Of a DNA stretch of 64,000 bases, positions 33,104-41,555 are shown in pieces. The stretch spans positions 62,001 through 126,000 of the forward strand of contig NZ_JAPMLN010000006.1 in the NCBI RefSeq assembly GCF_026410405.1. Reading direction: 5' to 3'. A program made the position numbers and the translations under genes. The notes under the pieces are model-generated. The model saw only the letters and a program-made list of their open reading frames with translations, made no database searches and was not told where the DNA came from. This stretch comes from Marinicella gelatinilytica (lineage in GTDB: Bacteria; Pseudomonadota; Gammaproteobacteria; Xanthomonadales; Marinicellaceae). Position 1 is the first letter of the stretch, and every line of letters begins with the position of its first letter.

Positions 33104-33589
33104 TTAACTATAATCTGACGAATCCTTGTATTCAGAAAGTAACCCAATACTGGCATCCGCCAATAAATCCAACACCAGCTCAAAACCATCGCCGTCACCG
33201 TAGTAAGGATCTGGAACTTCCGTTTCAACCCTGTCATAAGCATAAGACATCATAAGGCTCATCTTTTGATGATTGGCATCAGGAAAACGACTTTTAATTT
33301 CCATTAAATTGGCTCGATCCATGACAATTAATCGATCAAATTTCTCAAAATCTGCCGCTTCAACTTGACGCGCCCTTAAATGTTGCATATCAATACCTCG
33401 CTTTAAAGCTGCCGCTACCGAACGTTTGTCAGGTGAATGACCAATGTGATAGGCATGGGTACCGGCAGAATCAATAATAAATTCATCTTGCAAACCCGCT
33501 TTTGCTAATTGCGCTGCAAAAACCGCTTCTGCGGATGGCGAGCGACAGATATTACCCATACAGATAAACAGTATTTTATTTTTTCTCAT
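33104..33589 (-). CDS. Low-molecular-weight protein tyrosine phosphatase
   Basis: The 161-residue product has the phosphatase P-loop C-x5-R-S as C10-MGNIC-R16-S17 near the N-terminus. The general acid aspartate is in VPDPYYGDGDGF near residue 128. The spacing and length match the family (about 150-160 residues). There is no adjacent polysaccharide gene or tyrosine kinase, so it is not an obvious Wzb; the substrate is unknown. It is divergent from the PPK2 gene. Confidence 0.92.
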   Translation of the reverse strand: MRKNKILFICMGNICRSPSAEAVFAAQLAKAGLQDEFIIDSAGTHAYHIGHSPDKRSVAAALKRGIDMQHLRARQVEAADFEKFDRLIVMDRANLMEIKSRFPDANHQKMSLMMSYAYDRVETEVPDPYYGDGDGFELVLDLLADASIGLLSEYKDSSDYS

Positions 33590-33630
33590 TAAATTACCTC
33601 ATTAAAGAATGAATACAAATATTCCATTTC

Positions 33631-33659
33631 TTGCATGAAATATCCGGCTTAGCTATGAT
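33631..33659 (+). promoter_or_regulatory. Sigma-70 promoter of the PPK2 gene
   Basis: TTGCAT (33631-33636) and TATGAT (33654-33659) are separated by 17 bp, a near-consensus sigma-70 promoter. A start near 33666 leaves a 20-base leader before the ATG at 33686, which supports that start over the upstream TTG at 33662. Confidence 0.65.
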
Positions 33660-33685
33660 GATTGTTTTTTATATGCGGGTATTGT

Positions 33686-34543
33686 ATGCCATCTGTCAAA
33701 ATGTTTCGCCATCAACCCGGGAAAGCCCGACCGAGTTTTAGTCAACTGCATCAATGGGTTGAAAAACAAACGACTTCTTTGAAAGACATGAGTAAGGAAT
33801 TGGCTGAATTAACCGTGGATTTACAAGCAGAGAAGAAACAGTCTGTATTGGTGATATTCCAAGCCTTAGACGCAGCCGGTAAGGACAGCACCATTCGCAA
33901 TGTATTCCGTTACTGTGATCCAAGCATGATAAGCAGCCAAAGCTTCAAAACCCCGTCAGCCAAAGAATCCAGTCATGATTTTATGTGGCGCTGTTACCCA
34001 CACTTTCCTGCAAATGGCAAAGTCCAGATTTTCAACCGCAGCTATTATGAAGAGACTTTAGTGGTTCGGGTGCACCCACATTTTCTACAAAATCAACACA
34101 TCGATATTCCCGTCAAAAAATCATTTTGGCAACAACGTTTTGACTTTATCAATCAGGTTGAAAAACACTTCACAACTAATCGTACTCGGGTTATCAAATT
34201 CATGTTAGACGTGGATAAAGACACGCAACAACAACGACTCGTCAGACGTTATGCCCGCAGTGATAAAAACTGGACATTTAACATCAATGACTTAAAGGAG
34301 CGTCAGTTTTGGGATGAATACCAGTTGGCTTTTGATGATATGCTCGACAAAACTTCCACAGAATATGCGCCCTGGTATGTTATTCCTGCCACTGATAAAA
34401 ACATGATGCGTCAACTGGTGGCCACGATTATGGTCAAACAATTAAAAAAGATGGGTTTTCAACGACCTGGACTGGCTCCAATGACCGACGATGAATTGAC
34501 TTTATTGTCGGAAACCATTGAAGCCACTAACCAAACTGAGTAA
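33686..34543 (+). CDS. PPK2-family polyphosphate:nucleotide phosphotransferase
   Basis: The 285-residue product belongs to the PPK2 family, which transfers phosphate between polyphosphate and nucleotides. Visible are the Walker A-like QALDAAGKDSTIR (K66), the lid and Walker B region QIFNRSYYEETLVVRVHP, and RRYARSDKNWTFN-type arginines for polyphosphate binding. The single-domain size fits classes that phosphorylate AMP or ADP; I cannot assign nucleotide preference. The start ATG at 33686 follows a good promoter. Its end overlaps the convergent YcgL gene by 17 bp. Confidence 0.9.
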   Translation: MPSVKMFRHQPGKARPSFSQLHQWVEKQTTSLKDMSKELAELTVDLQAEKKQSVLVIFQALDAAGKDSTIRNVFRYCDPSMISSQSFKTPSAKESSHDFMWRCYPHFPANGKVQIFNRSYYEETLVVRVHPHFLQNQHIDIPVKKSFWQQRFDFINQVEKHFTTNRTRVIKFMLDVDKDTQQQRLVRRYARSDKNWTFNINDLKERQFWDEYQLAFDDMLDKTSTEYAPWYVIPATDKNMMRQLVATIMVKQLKKMGFQRPGLAPMTDDELTLLSETIEATNQTE

Positions 34544-34784
34544 CCCCAATGGTGTCTTTGGGGGGCATTTGTAAATGGTAACTTTGTTGCTTGAGATTCT
34601 CTCTGACCGCCTGAATGTCTTCACTTCCTAATTTTTTCCGTTCGTCTAAATCAAGATTCATAACAGCCTCACATGCCCCAAGTATTTTCTGTAAATCATC
34701 AGGCAAATCAGACACGTGAAAACCATCGGCACAATACACATAAGCACCCGTTTTTTTATTGGAACGGTAAACAGTACATTTCAT
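34527..34784 (-). CDS. YcgL domain-containing protein
   Basis: The 85-residue product matches the YcgL family (DUF709): start MKCTVYRSNKKTGAYVY, then VSDLPDDLQKILG, LDLDERKKLGSEDI and the C-terminal YHLQMPP. The length is typical (about 90-108). The family is gammaproteobacterial and its biochemical function is poorly defined. The gene converges on PPK2 with a 17-bp overlap of their 3' ends and is followed by a small secreted-protein gene. Confidence 0.88.
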   Translation of the reverse strand: MKCTVYRSNKKTGAYVYCADGFHVSDLPDDLQKILGACEAVMNLDLDERKKLGSEDIQAVRENLKQQSYHLQMPPKDTIGVTQFG

Positions 34785-34791
34785 AGTAATT

Positions 34792-35094
34792 TTAAGGTTG
34801 AGTGGCTTTTACGCCGGTAATTTTACAGGTCTCGTTGATATCCAAAACTGTGATTGTACCATCTGCCACAGGCGCCTTTAATTGGCGAGCACCGGTGGTT
34901 AAAAAATAAGTCAATTCAATATCACCGGCTGTTTGTAAGAAACTTTGCCAGCGATTTCCGGCCTGAAAACAAGTGACAGCACAACCTGACTCACCACAAG
35001 TCAAGGTTTCTCGATAGACATCCGCTGTATCCGTTTGAGCCATCACTGCGTTTTGACCCAATAACAATAAACTCAGCACAAATAATTTATTCAT
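34792..35094 (-). CDS. Small secreted cysteine-containing protein
   Basis: I do not recognise a family. The 100-residue product has a clean signal peptide (MNKLFVLSLLLLGQNAVMA, cleavage before QTD). The mature part of about 80 residues has four cysteines, spaced C-x4-C-x3-C in TCGESGCAVTC and one near the C-terminus (ETCKITG), which could form two disulfides. The ATG at 35094 has GAGG 8 bases upstream; a TTG at 35112 in frame is less likely. It lies 7 bases before ycgL and could be co-transcribed with it. Confidence 0.7.
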   Translation of the reverse strand: MNKLFVLSLLLLGQNAVMAQTDTADVYRETLTCGESGCAVTCFQAGNRWQSFLQTAGDIELTYFLTTGARQLKAPVADGTITVLDINETCKITGVKATQP

Positions 35095-35181
35095 CTTTAA
35101 GACCTCAAGCAAATAATGTCCATTTTATAAAACACCCATGAATTGATAATTAACCAGACTGTACATTAATTGTGATGGACA

Positions 35182-36105
35182 TCACGTCCAGTTGACCACC
35201 ATAAACCAGGACAAGATTGATATAAACAACCATAGGATGACTGCCATTAACATCGGCCGCCAGCCTGTTTCTTTGATGTCTGCCAGTGATAAGCTACTAC
35301 CCACCAAAAACAAGGTCAAAATCAACAATCGCTTAGCCACGAGCGTTATACCGCCGGTTACTGATTCCGGCAACCAACCGGCACTATTAATCAACATGGC
35401 AATAATAAAACCAGCAATAAACCAAGGGATTTTGATTGTGCTGTCTTGACTTTTAAACATTACCATCGACACCAAAGCCAAAGGAATAATCCACAAAGTT
35501 CGTGCCAGTTTAACCGTGGTGGCGGTTTTTAAAGCTTCATCACCGTAGGCTAAAGCCGCACCCACAACCGAACTGGTGTCATGAATAGCAATGGCTGACC
35601 ACACACCAAATTGATACTGAGTCAAATCTAAATAGGTGCCAATGGCAGGGAAAATAAGTAAAGCCACGGCATTTAATAAAAACACCACAGCAATGGCCAC
35701 GGTGATGTGTTTATTATGGGCATTGATTACAGGCGCCACAGCAGCAATGGCACTACCGCCACAAATGGCGGTTCCCGAAGATATCAGGTGGCCCAAATGA
35801 CGGTCCATATTTAAGGACTTAGCCAGTAGCCAACCCAATAAAACAGTGGTTACAATGGTCATTGCCGTGATACCTAACGTATCGACACTGGTGGCTAGGG
35901 CTTCGCCAGCTTGAATACCAAAACCCAAACCAATCACGGCAATTTTTAATAAATGCTTAACACCGACTTTGCTTTGTGCCGCAAATGGATTACCTAAGGT
36001 TAACGCCAGAACCACACCCAGCAATAAAGCCGCGGCGCTGTTTATCCAACCGGTCAGGCAAATAACAGCAATGCCAATAAATAGTACGCGGCTTACATTC
36101 AGCAC
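35182..36105 (-). CDS. YeiH/UPF0324 family membrane protein (putative sulfate exporter)
   Basis: The 307-residue product has about ten hydrophobic segments and the family signature SSGTAICGGSAIAAVAPVI near residue 90, followed by GVWSAIAIHDTSSVVGAALAYG. These match the YeiH/PSE family (UPF0324), for which sulfate or sulfonate-related export has been proposed. The nearest other genes (YcgL and the tandem secreted proteins) give no substrate hint. No LysR regulator is adjacent, though YeiH genes often have one. Confidence 0.88.
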   Translation of the reverse strand: MLNVSRVLFIGIAVICLTGWINSAAALLLGVVLALTLGNPFAAQSKVGVKHLLKIAVIGLGFGIQAGEALATSVDTLGITAMTIVTTVLLGWLLAKSLNMDRHLGHLISSGTAICGGSAIAAVAPVINAHNKHITVAIAVVFLLNAVALLIFPAIGTYLDLTQYQFGVWSAIAIHDTSSVVGAALAYGDEALKTATTVKLARTLWIIPLALVSMVMFKSQDSTIKIPWFIAGFIIAMLINSAGWLPESVTGGITLVAKRLLILTLFLVGSSLSLADIKETGWRPMLMAVILWLFISILSWFMVVNWT

Positions 36106-36118
36106 ATTAATTCAATTC

Positions 36119-37762
36119 TTAAGGTTGCATGGGTGAATTTATGCGGTGCATCATATAATATGAATAACCATTGGCCTGAGGCATCTCAACTGGAAAATAA
36201 ACTTTCCAGGTGGTGGCACCCATATGATTCATGGACAAACTCCAGCGCTCACTGTCATAATCTTCGGCCAGTAAGACTCCGCAATAAGCCCACTGATAAA
36301 CATAGTCTGTTGGACACTCAACACCTTTTATAAAGTCAGAAGACGCTGCTTTATTTTCAAAAAACACCCAATCCGTTGGTATCGGTGGCGTTAATTTCTC
36401 TGTATTCTTAACCAAATGAAGTAATAGACTATTGGCGGCATTTTCTTCGGCCATCAACCACCAACCTTCGGGTGTGGCAATCTTCAATGGATCGCTGGAA
36501 TTTTGTTGTCGTTCGCTGGTCTGAAATTCTGCATAACCAAAGTTATAATTAAAAACTTCTTTGTAAACATCATCATTCAGCGTTAAACCAACCACCTGAT
36601 TACCTAAGATGCCTAACTTAACATCCTCAACATCGTTTATTTTGGCTGTTGTCGGTTCCATGGATTCAATGGGACTACCACCTCGGGTATTGAACATATC
36701 CATTTGAACACCACCTTCATCACCCAACTCACCTGTGGCCATATACCATATTGGCAGACCATTATCATCGTAAGTAAACACCGTCATCATGACGATATCA
36801 CCCTGGCTATGAAAATTTATACCACTGCCAATTTCAGGATCATCTGTGGTTCGCCAATGCCCTTCCACCGGAAACGTACGGTAATCAATCGCTGCATTTT
36901 CCTCATAATCCGCATCTAAGCGAAATGCTTGATAAACCGGATGTTCACGACTATGACTGTCATCACCCTCTGGTTGCAAACGCAGTGTCATGGTATTCAT
37001 GCCGATATCGTCTATAAACACATACAATCGACTCAACAGATCTGCCTTATCATTCAAGTTTGAATTTTTTATCCTGGCATTAAATTGACAGTAAGCTTGC
37101 GGTGATTCATTTTCCACTGGACAGGACAAATAATACCCCAATGAATTATTCAAATAAAAGCCATCATCAAAATAAATTGACGCATTTTGACTGTCAGGAT
37201 CATTTGCCGAAACCTCACCATCAAAAAAATCAATCGTTAAACTCATTTCATCGGTGGCATTACCTATCGACCACTGACCAGTTAAATCTGGAAACTGGTA
37301 AAATTCACCTAACGGCGTGGTTAATTGCTCGGTCTCAATGCCATCAATACCAAAGCGATAAGTATGAATCGGCTTAGGCTCACTGTCATTAATGGATAAG
37401 GTACCGGTTTCGGTGGCATTAAAGGTTAATTTGATGCGTTTTTCAGGGTCAAACACCTCTGCAGTTTGCGGATTTCTGTTAAAGATAAATTCGCCCTTTT
37501 TAGTTTCCATTAACGGCACATCAAACACACCGTTGTCATCAATTTCGCCGGTGGCGTAGTACCACACCGGAGAACCATCTTCACGATAGGTGAAAACAAT
37601 GACCATGGTGATATCACCCTGAGTGCGAATATTGATACCGCTGCCAATCGCCGGATCATCATAAGTCCGCCAATGGCCATCACTGGGAATGACTTTGGCG
37701 GACAAAGCTGAGGACAGCAGCATTAAGCCAAGTGTTAGTACAATAAACTTATAATTTTTCAT
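36119..37762 (-). CDS. Secreted protein with repeated G-x-W...DDP-x-x-GSG modules, copy 1
   Basis: The 547-residue product starts with a signal peptide (MKNYKFIVLTLGLMLLSSALSA) after a GGAGAG ribosome site; an upstream in-frame start at 37789 is less likely. It holds two homologous modules of roughly 110 residues. The first begins DGHWRTYDDPAIGSGINI and continues VFTYREDGSPVWYYATGEI. The second, after about residue 300, begins EGHWRTTDDPEIGSGINF and continues VFTYDDNGLPIWYMATGEL. The pattern resembles a module common in secreted gammaproteobacterial proteins (W...SG-x-G, then TYD-x-x-G-x-P-x-W), whose function I do not know. Cysteine pairs are seen in the linker. The neighbouring gene is a paralogue. 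Confidence 0.75.
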   Translation of the reverse strand: MKNYKFIVLTLGLMLLSSALSAKVIPSDGHWRTYDDPAIGSGINIRTQGDITMVIVFTYREDGSPVWYYATGEIDDNGVFDVPLMETKKGEFIFNRNPQTAEVFDPEKRIKLTFNATETGTLSINDSEPKPIHTYRFGIDGIETEQLTTPLGEFYQFPDLTGQWSIGNATDEMSLTIDFFDGEVSANDPDSQNASIYFDDGFYLNNSLGYYLSCPVENESPQAYCQFNARIKNSNLNDKADLLSRLYVFIDDIGMNTMTLRLQPEGDDSHSREHPVYQAFRLDADYEENAAIDYRTFPVEGHWRTTDDPEIGSGINFHSQGDIVMMTVFTYDDNGLPIWYMATGELGDEGGVQMDMFNTRGGSPIESMEPTTAKINDVEDVKLGILGNQVVGLTLNDDVYKEVFNYNFGYAEFQTSERQQNSSDPLKIATPEGWWLMAEENAANSLLLHLVKNTEKLTPPIPTDWVFFENKAASSDFIKGVECPTDYVYQWAYCGVLLAEDYDSERWSLSMNHMGATTWKVYFPVEMPQANGYSYYMMHRINSPMQP

Positions 37763-37864
37763 ATTTCTCTCCATATAAACGATTCGCAAAACTTTTTAAA
37801 AGCCAACGCATAATATCAATCTCGACAAACTTCATAATGAGTACAGATAATCACACAATACTAT

Positions 37865-39553
37865 TTAAGGTTGCAAAGGTGGATTGATTCGGTAAAAATT
37901 ATAATAGAAATAATGCGATGGGTAATCACCTATATCAGGCCGATTACCGTCTCGATAATAAATACGCATGGTGTCAACACCAATGTTAGTTAAAGATAAA
38001 TAGGTTGATATACTATTATCAAAATCGGTCATATAAACCTGACACCTCATCCAAATATAAGCGGCATTCTCAGGACATCGCATACCACTTATCCAAGATG
38101 ATGAAGCCGCAACATTAATAAATTCTGTCCAATCAGTTGGCGGTGGTGGCGTTAATTTGCTGGTATCTTTAACCAAATGTACCAAAGCCGACTCTGAACC
38201 ATTTTCTTCGGCCATCAGCCACCAACCTTCAGGACTGGCGAATTTCAGTGGATCACCAGTTTCCGGGTAATAATGATTTGCGATAAATTCTGGAAAACCA
38301 AACTGGTAACTCTTAATCTCCTTAAACGCACCGCCATTGATATTTAAATGAGCCATTTGTTGAGCAGATAATAACAGTGTTACATCATAGAATTGATCCA
38401 AGTCAGCACTAACTGGTTCCACAGAATCTATCGGTGTACCACCTTTGGTGGTGAACATTTCTAAGTTTGCCCAACTATTGGCATTGAAATCGTTGTCTGG
38501 TATGCTTTCTGACGTTAATTCACCTGTGGCCATATACCAAATTGGTTCACCCGCTTCGTTATATGTAAACACCGTCATCATCACCACATCACCCTGGCTG
38601 TGAAAATTAATACCACTACCAATCTCAGGATCATCAAGCGTGCGCCAGTGACCTTCGTTTGGGAATAATCGGGTATCAATGTCGTTCGGCTCATCAAAAC
38701 CCGTGTTTAACCGAAAAGCTTGATACGTCGGATGCTCACGGCTATAGGTTTCATCGCCTTCCGGTTGTAAATGGAAGGTCATGGTGTTCATACCAATATC
38801 ATCCAAAAACACATACAAACGGTTTAATACCGCCGCTCTTTCGTTGGTTTCCACATCGTTTTGGTTAACATAAAAACGACAATAAGGCGCCTCCGTTGCA
38901 CGTCGAGTTGGGCAACTCAAAAAATAGAAAATGCCTTCAGGCTCTCTGAGTTCATCTGTAAAGTGAAAGTGAAAGTTTGGACTGGGCGGATCGGCCAGCG
39001 CACCGTAATTTGTCACGAAGTCAAAATTAAAACTGATGTTGTCATTGGCACTGCCCATAGCCCACTGCCCAGTAATATCCGGAAACTGGTAAAAGTCACC
39101 TAAAGGCGTGGTTAATTGCTCGGTCTCAATGCCATCAATATCAAAGCGATAAGTATGAATCGGCTTTGGTTCACTGTCATTAATAGATAAGGTACCGGTT
39201 TCGGTGGCATTAAAATTTAATCTAATGCGTTTTTCAGGATCGAACACTTCGGCGGTTTGTGGTGAATTATTAAATATATTTTCACCATTTTTAGTTTCCA
39301 TTAACGGTACATCAAACACACCGTTGTCATCAATTTCACCGGTGGCGTAATACCACACCGGCGAACCGTCTTCACGGTAGGTGAAAACTATGACCATGGT
39401 GATGTCACCTTGGGTGCGAATATTGATACCGCTGCCAATCGCCGGATCATCATAAGTCCGCCAATGGCCATCACTGGGAATAACTTTGGCGGACAAAGCC
39501 GATGAAAACAATAGTAAGCCGACTGATAGAGTAATAAAGCTAAGTTTTTTCAT
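37865..39553 (-). CDS. Secreted protein with repeated G-x-W...DDP-x-x-GSG modules, copy 2
   Basis: The 562-residue product is a paralogue of the next downstream gene, with the same order: a signal peptide (MKKLSFITLSVGLLLFSSALSA), module 1 (DGHWRTYDDPAIGSG), a linker with cysteines (FYFLSCP, YCRFYV), the shared RLYVFLDDIGMNTM stretch, and module 2 (EGHWRTLDDPEIGSG). The first 150 or so mature residues are nearly identical to copy 1, while later parts differ more. It is probably exported to the periplasm or beyond; the function is unknown. The two copies are separated by about 100 bp and are probably the result of tandem duplication. Confidence 0.75.
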   Translation of the reverse strand: MKKLSFITLSVGLLLFSSALSAKVIPSDGHWRTYDDPAIGSGINIRTQGDITMVIVFTYREDGSPVWYYATGEIDDNGVFDVPLMETKNGENIFNNSPQTAEVFDPEKRIRLNFNATETGTLSINDSEPKPIHTYRFDIDGIETEQLTTPLGDFYQFPDITGQWAMGSANDNISFNFDFVTNYGALADPPSPNFHFHFTDELREPEGIFYFLSCPTRRATEAPYCRFYVNQNDVETNERAAVLNRLYVFLDDIGMNTMTFHLQPEGDETYSREHPTYQAFRLNTGFDEPNDIDTRLFPNEGHWRTLDDPEIGSGINFHSQGDVVMMTVFTYNEAGEPIWYMATGELTSESIPDNDFNANSWANLEMFTTKGGTPIDSVEPVSADLDQFYDVTLLLSAQQMAHLNINGGAFKEIKSYQFGFPEFIANHYYPETGDPLKFASPEGWWLMAEENGSESALVHLVKDTSKLTPPPPTDWTEFINVAASSSWISGMRCPENAAYIWMRCQVYMTDFDNSISTYLSLTNIGVDTMRIYYRDGNRPDIGDYPSHYFYYNFYRINPPLQP

Positions 39554-39617
39554 GGCAGGGTTTTATGAAAACAAAATAATATTGTATGACAACTAAAATT
39601 GATAATCAAAATACCGT

Positions 39618-40688
39618 TCAGGTATCATTAAGCATTACTGCTTGAGTACCCGGTAATTGCTTAATTAAATCGGCACCAAACAGGCGTGAGGGGGTCTGAT
39701 ATCCCGGTGTCAATTTTTGACTCGATAGCACCGCTTTCACCACGTGCAAAGAACCATCCACAGTTAATTGATAACCGTTGGCCACCTGCATACGTTTTTG
39801 TAATCGTTCGCCTGTGGCATTACTGACTTCACCCCAAATAAAAGTTGTTAACTCTTGGCGAGCTTGTTCATCGGGGCCTTTTACGGTTTTTTCGATGCGT
39901 TTTTTAAGTCTATTCTGAACCCATGACCAAGCCAATATCGGACGGATCCAGTTGAGCTTTTTCAAACGTTTAACTAGACGAGGTGAAGCAGGTATGTAAA
40001 CCTCAATATTCTGTATCTCAGTGGAATAATAGGCCGTGGCAACATCACCCCAGGGAATGGTCATCGCCAATTTCTGACCACCACCAAAATCGATGCGCCG
40101 GGTTTTATAAGCCAATGGCACTTCCTTAATTAACCCGTCTTCTCGAATGCGACCGCCTTCCGGTAAGGCTTCAACCGAGGTTTTAGCTGTACCCGGGCTA
40201 AAACCCGACCGTGAATCAAAACCTAAATTCAGGTGTGTGGCATCGGGCATGGCCTGTTTTAACATGGCAGCCATACAATCCGTGGGAATCACATCAAAAC
40301 CAACGCCGGGACATAAAATAATATCTGCCAAGGTCGCCGGTTGATGACGTTCAGCCGCCGCCTCAAACACCCCAATCTCACCGGTGATATCAAAATAATG
40401 ACATTGTGCCTCAATACAGGCATCCATAAATATGTCCGCCGTTTGTGAAAAAGGTCCGGCACAATTAAGTACCAAGTCATAGGACTTCAGCAAATCATTG
40501 TTGCCTGCTAAATCTGATACCGAAAACACCACATGCGATAAGCCCAACTGTTGTGCCAAATCAGCCGTTTTATCAGAATCACGACCGGCTAAAATCGGCT
40601 GCAATCCATCTTTAACTGCCTGCCTGGCAATCAGCTCACCGGTGTATCCATAGGCGCCATACAGTAACCATTGTTGTTTTTGTGTCAT
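39618..40688 (-). CDS. Saccharopine-dehydrogenase-like / trans-acting enoyl reductase family protein
   Basis: The 356-residue product has an N-terminal Rossmann fold (YGAYGYTGELIARQAVKDG, then LAGRDSDK) typical of the saccharopine-dehydrogenase-like superfamily, which includes trans-acting enoyl reductases. A central motif CPGVGFDVIPTDCMA is characteristic of this group. The reaction is unknown, but NAD(P)-dependent reduction of an acyl or alkyl substrate is likely. It overlaps the upstream SDR gene by ATGA and is therefore translationally coupled to it. Both are divergent from the acyl-CoA dehydrogenase operon. Confidence 0.8.
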   Translation of the reverse strand: MTQKQQWLLYGAYGYTGELIARQAVKDGLQPILAGRDSDKTADLAQQLGLSHVVFSVSDLAGNNDLLKSYDLVLNCAGPFSQTADIFMDACIEAQCHYFDITGEIGVFEAAAERHQPATLADIILCPGVGFDVIPTDCMAAMLKQAMPDATHLNLGFDSRSGFSPGTAKTSVEALPEGGRIREDGLIKEVPLAYKTRRIDFGGGQKLAMTIPWGDVATAYYSTEIQNIEVYIPASPRLVKRLKKLNWIRPILAWSWVQNRLKKRIEKTVKGPDEQARQELTTFIWGEVSNATGERLQKRMQVANGYQLTVDGSLHVVKAVLSSQKLTPGYQTPSRLFGADLIKQLPGTQAVMLNDT

Positions 40689-41479
40689 TGATTTAACCGT
40701 TTAATAAATTTAATTTTTTGGCGAAAAAAGAGGTTGGGCATCCAGCGCGATAAGCGCCATTGATTTTTGGTTTTTTTGTCACTGAATACCATAAACTCTT
40801 TATGCTCAATGGCCGCCAAAATCTGTTGGGCCACATCATCGGCATTAAAAGACGAATTTTGCATCCATTTCTCAATACGTTTTTTCATTTTATCGTTACT
40901 GTCAATCATGGAATCGGTGAGTGCGGTTTTAAAAAACGCCGGACAGGCCACCGCCACATGGACATGACTGTTGGCTAACTCACAACGCAGGGTTTCGCTT
41001 AACGCCACCACCCCGGCTTTCGAGACATTATATGAAGCCATATAGGGCGCCAGTGCCAGCGCTGCAAATGAAGCCACATTAACGATGGCTGATTCCGGTT
41101 GCTGTTTTAAATAAGGTAAAAAACTGCGACAACCGTGAACCACACCCATTAAATTAATATTAATCACCCGCTGCCACTGTTCCAAAGAGCTGGTTTCAAC
41201 CCCACCCTCTGAAGCAATTCCGGCATTGTTAATCAATACATCTACCTGACCAAAATAATTTACCACATGTTCAGCAGTTTTCTGCACTGTTTGGGCATCG
41301 GTCATGTTACAGTCAAAGAATTTTGCCTGATAACCTTTGGCAGTTAATTCATGAACCGCCGCTTCGCCGGCCGCTTGTTGAACATCGATTACGGCGATAT
41401 TATATTGATGTGCTGCGTGACGGGCTAAAGCCAACCCTAAACCACTGGCGGCACCGGTTATAACCATTGTTTTCTTCAT
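40685..41479 (-). CDS. Short-chain dehydrogenase/reductase
   Basis: The 264-residue product is a classical SDR. The cofactor loop is TGAASGLG, NNAG is in LINNAGIASEGG, and the catalytic YxxxK is in YMASYNVSKAGV. Its length and the absence of a C-terminal extension leave the substrate open. It is the first gene of a minus-strand pair with the saccharopine-dehydrogenase-like gene. Its start is 77 bp from the divergent acyl-CoA dehydrogenase start, with a palindromic operator between, suggesting shared control by the TetR protein. Confidence 0.88.
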   Translation of the reverse strand: MKKTMVITGAASGLGLALARHAAHQYNIAVIDVQQAAGEAAVHELTAKGYQAKFFDCNMTDAQTVQKTAEHVVNYFGQVDVLINNAGIASEGGVETSSLEQWQRVININLMGVVHGCRSFLPYLKQQPESAIVNVASFAALALAPYMASYNVSKAGVVALSETLRCELANSHVHVAVACPAFFKTALTDSMIDSNDKMKKRIEKWMQNSSFNADDVAQQILAAIEHKEFMVFSDKKTKNQWRLSRWMPNLFFRQKIKFIKRLNQ

Positions 41480-41501
41480 AGATAGATTTTAACAAATTTT
41501 T

Positions 41502-41529
41502 CGAACAACTGTTCGCATTTTGCTATACT
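41502..41529 (+). promoter_or_regulatory. Palindromic operator and extended -10 promoter between divergent operons
   Basis: CGAACA-AC-TGTTCG at 41502-41515 is a perfect 6-bp-arm palindrome with a 2-bp centre, the style of a TetR-family operator. It is followed 6 bases later by an extended -10 element TG-C-TATACT (41521-41529). A repressor at the palindrome would cover the -35 region of the plus-strand promoter and could also block the divergent SDR gene. The TetR gene lies two positions downstream. Confidence 0.6.
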
Positions 41530-41555
41530 TTATCAATTCATCATCAAGTTGCCCG

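Noticed and set aside
33662-33685. Longer PPK2 start at a TTG
   Set aside because: It lies upstream of the predicted transcript start, and the extra residues (MFFICGYC) are not like the family start.
36119-39553. The paralogous pair as a CRISPR or direct-repeat array
   Set aside because: The repetition is due to two homologous coding sequences over a kilobase each, not short regular repeats.
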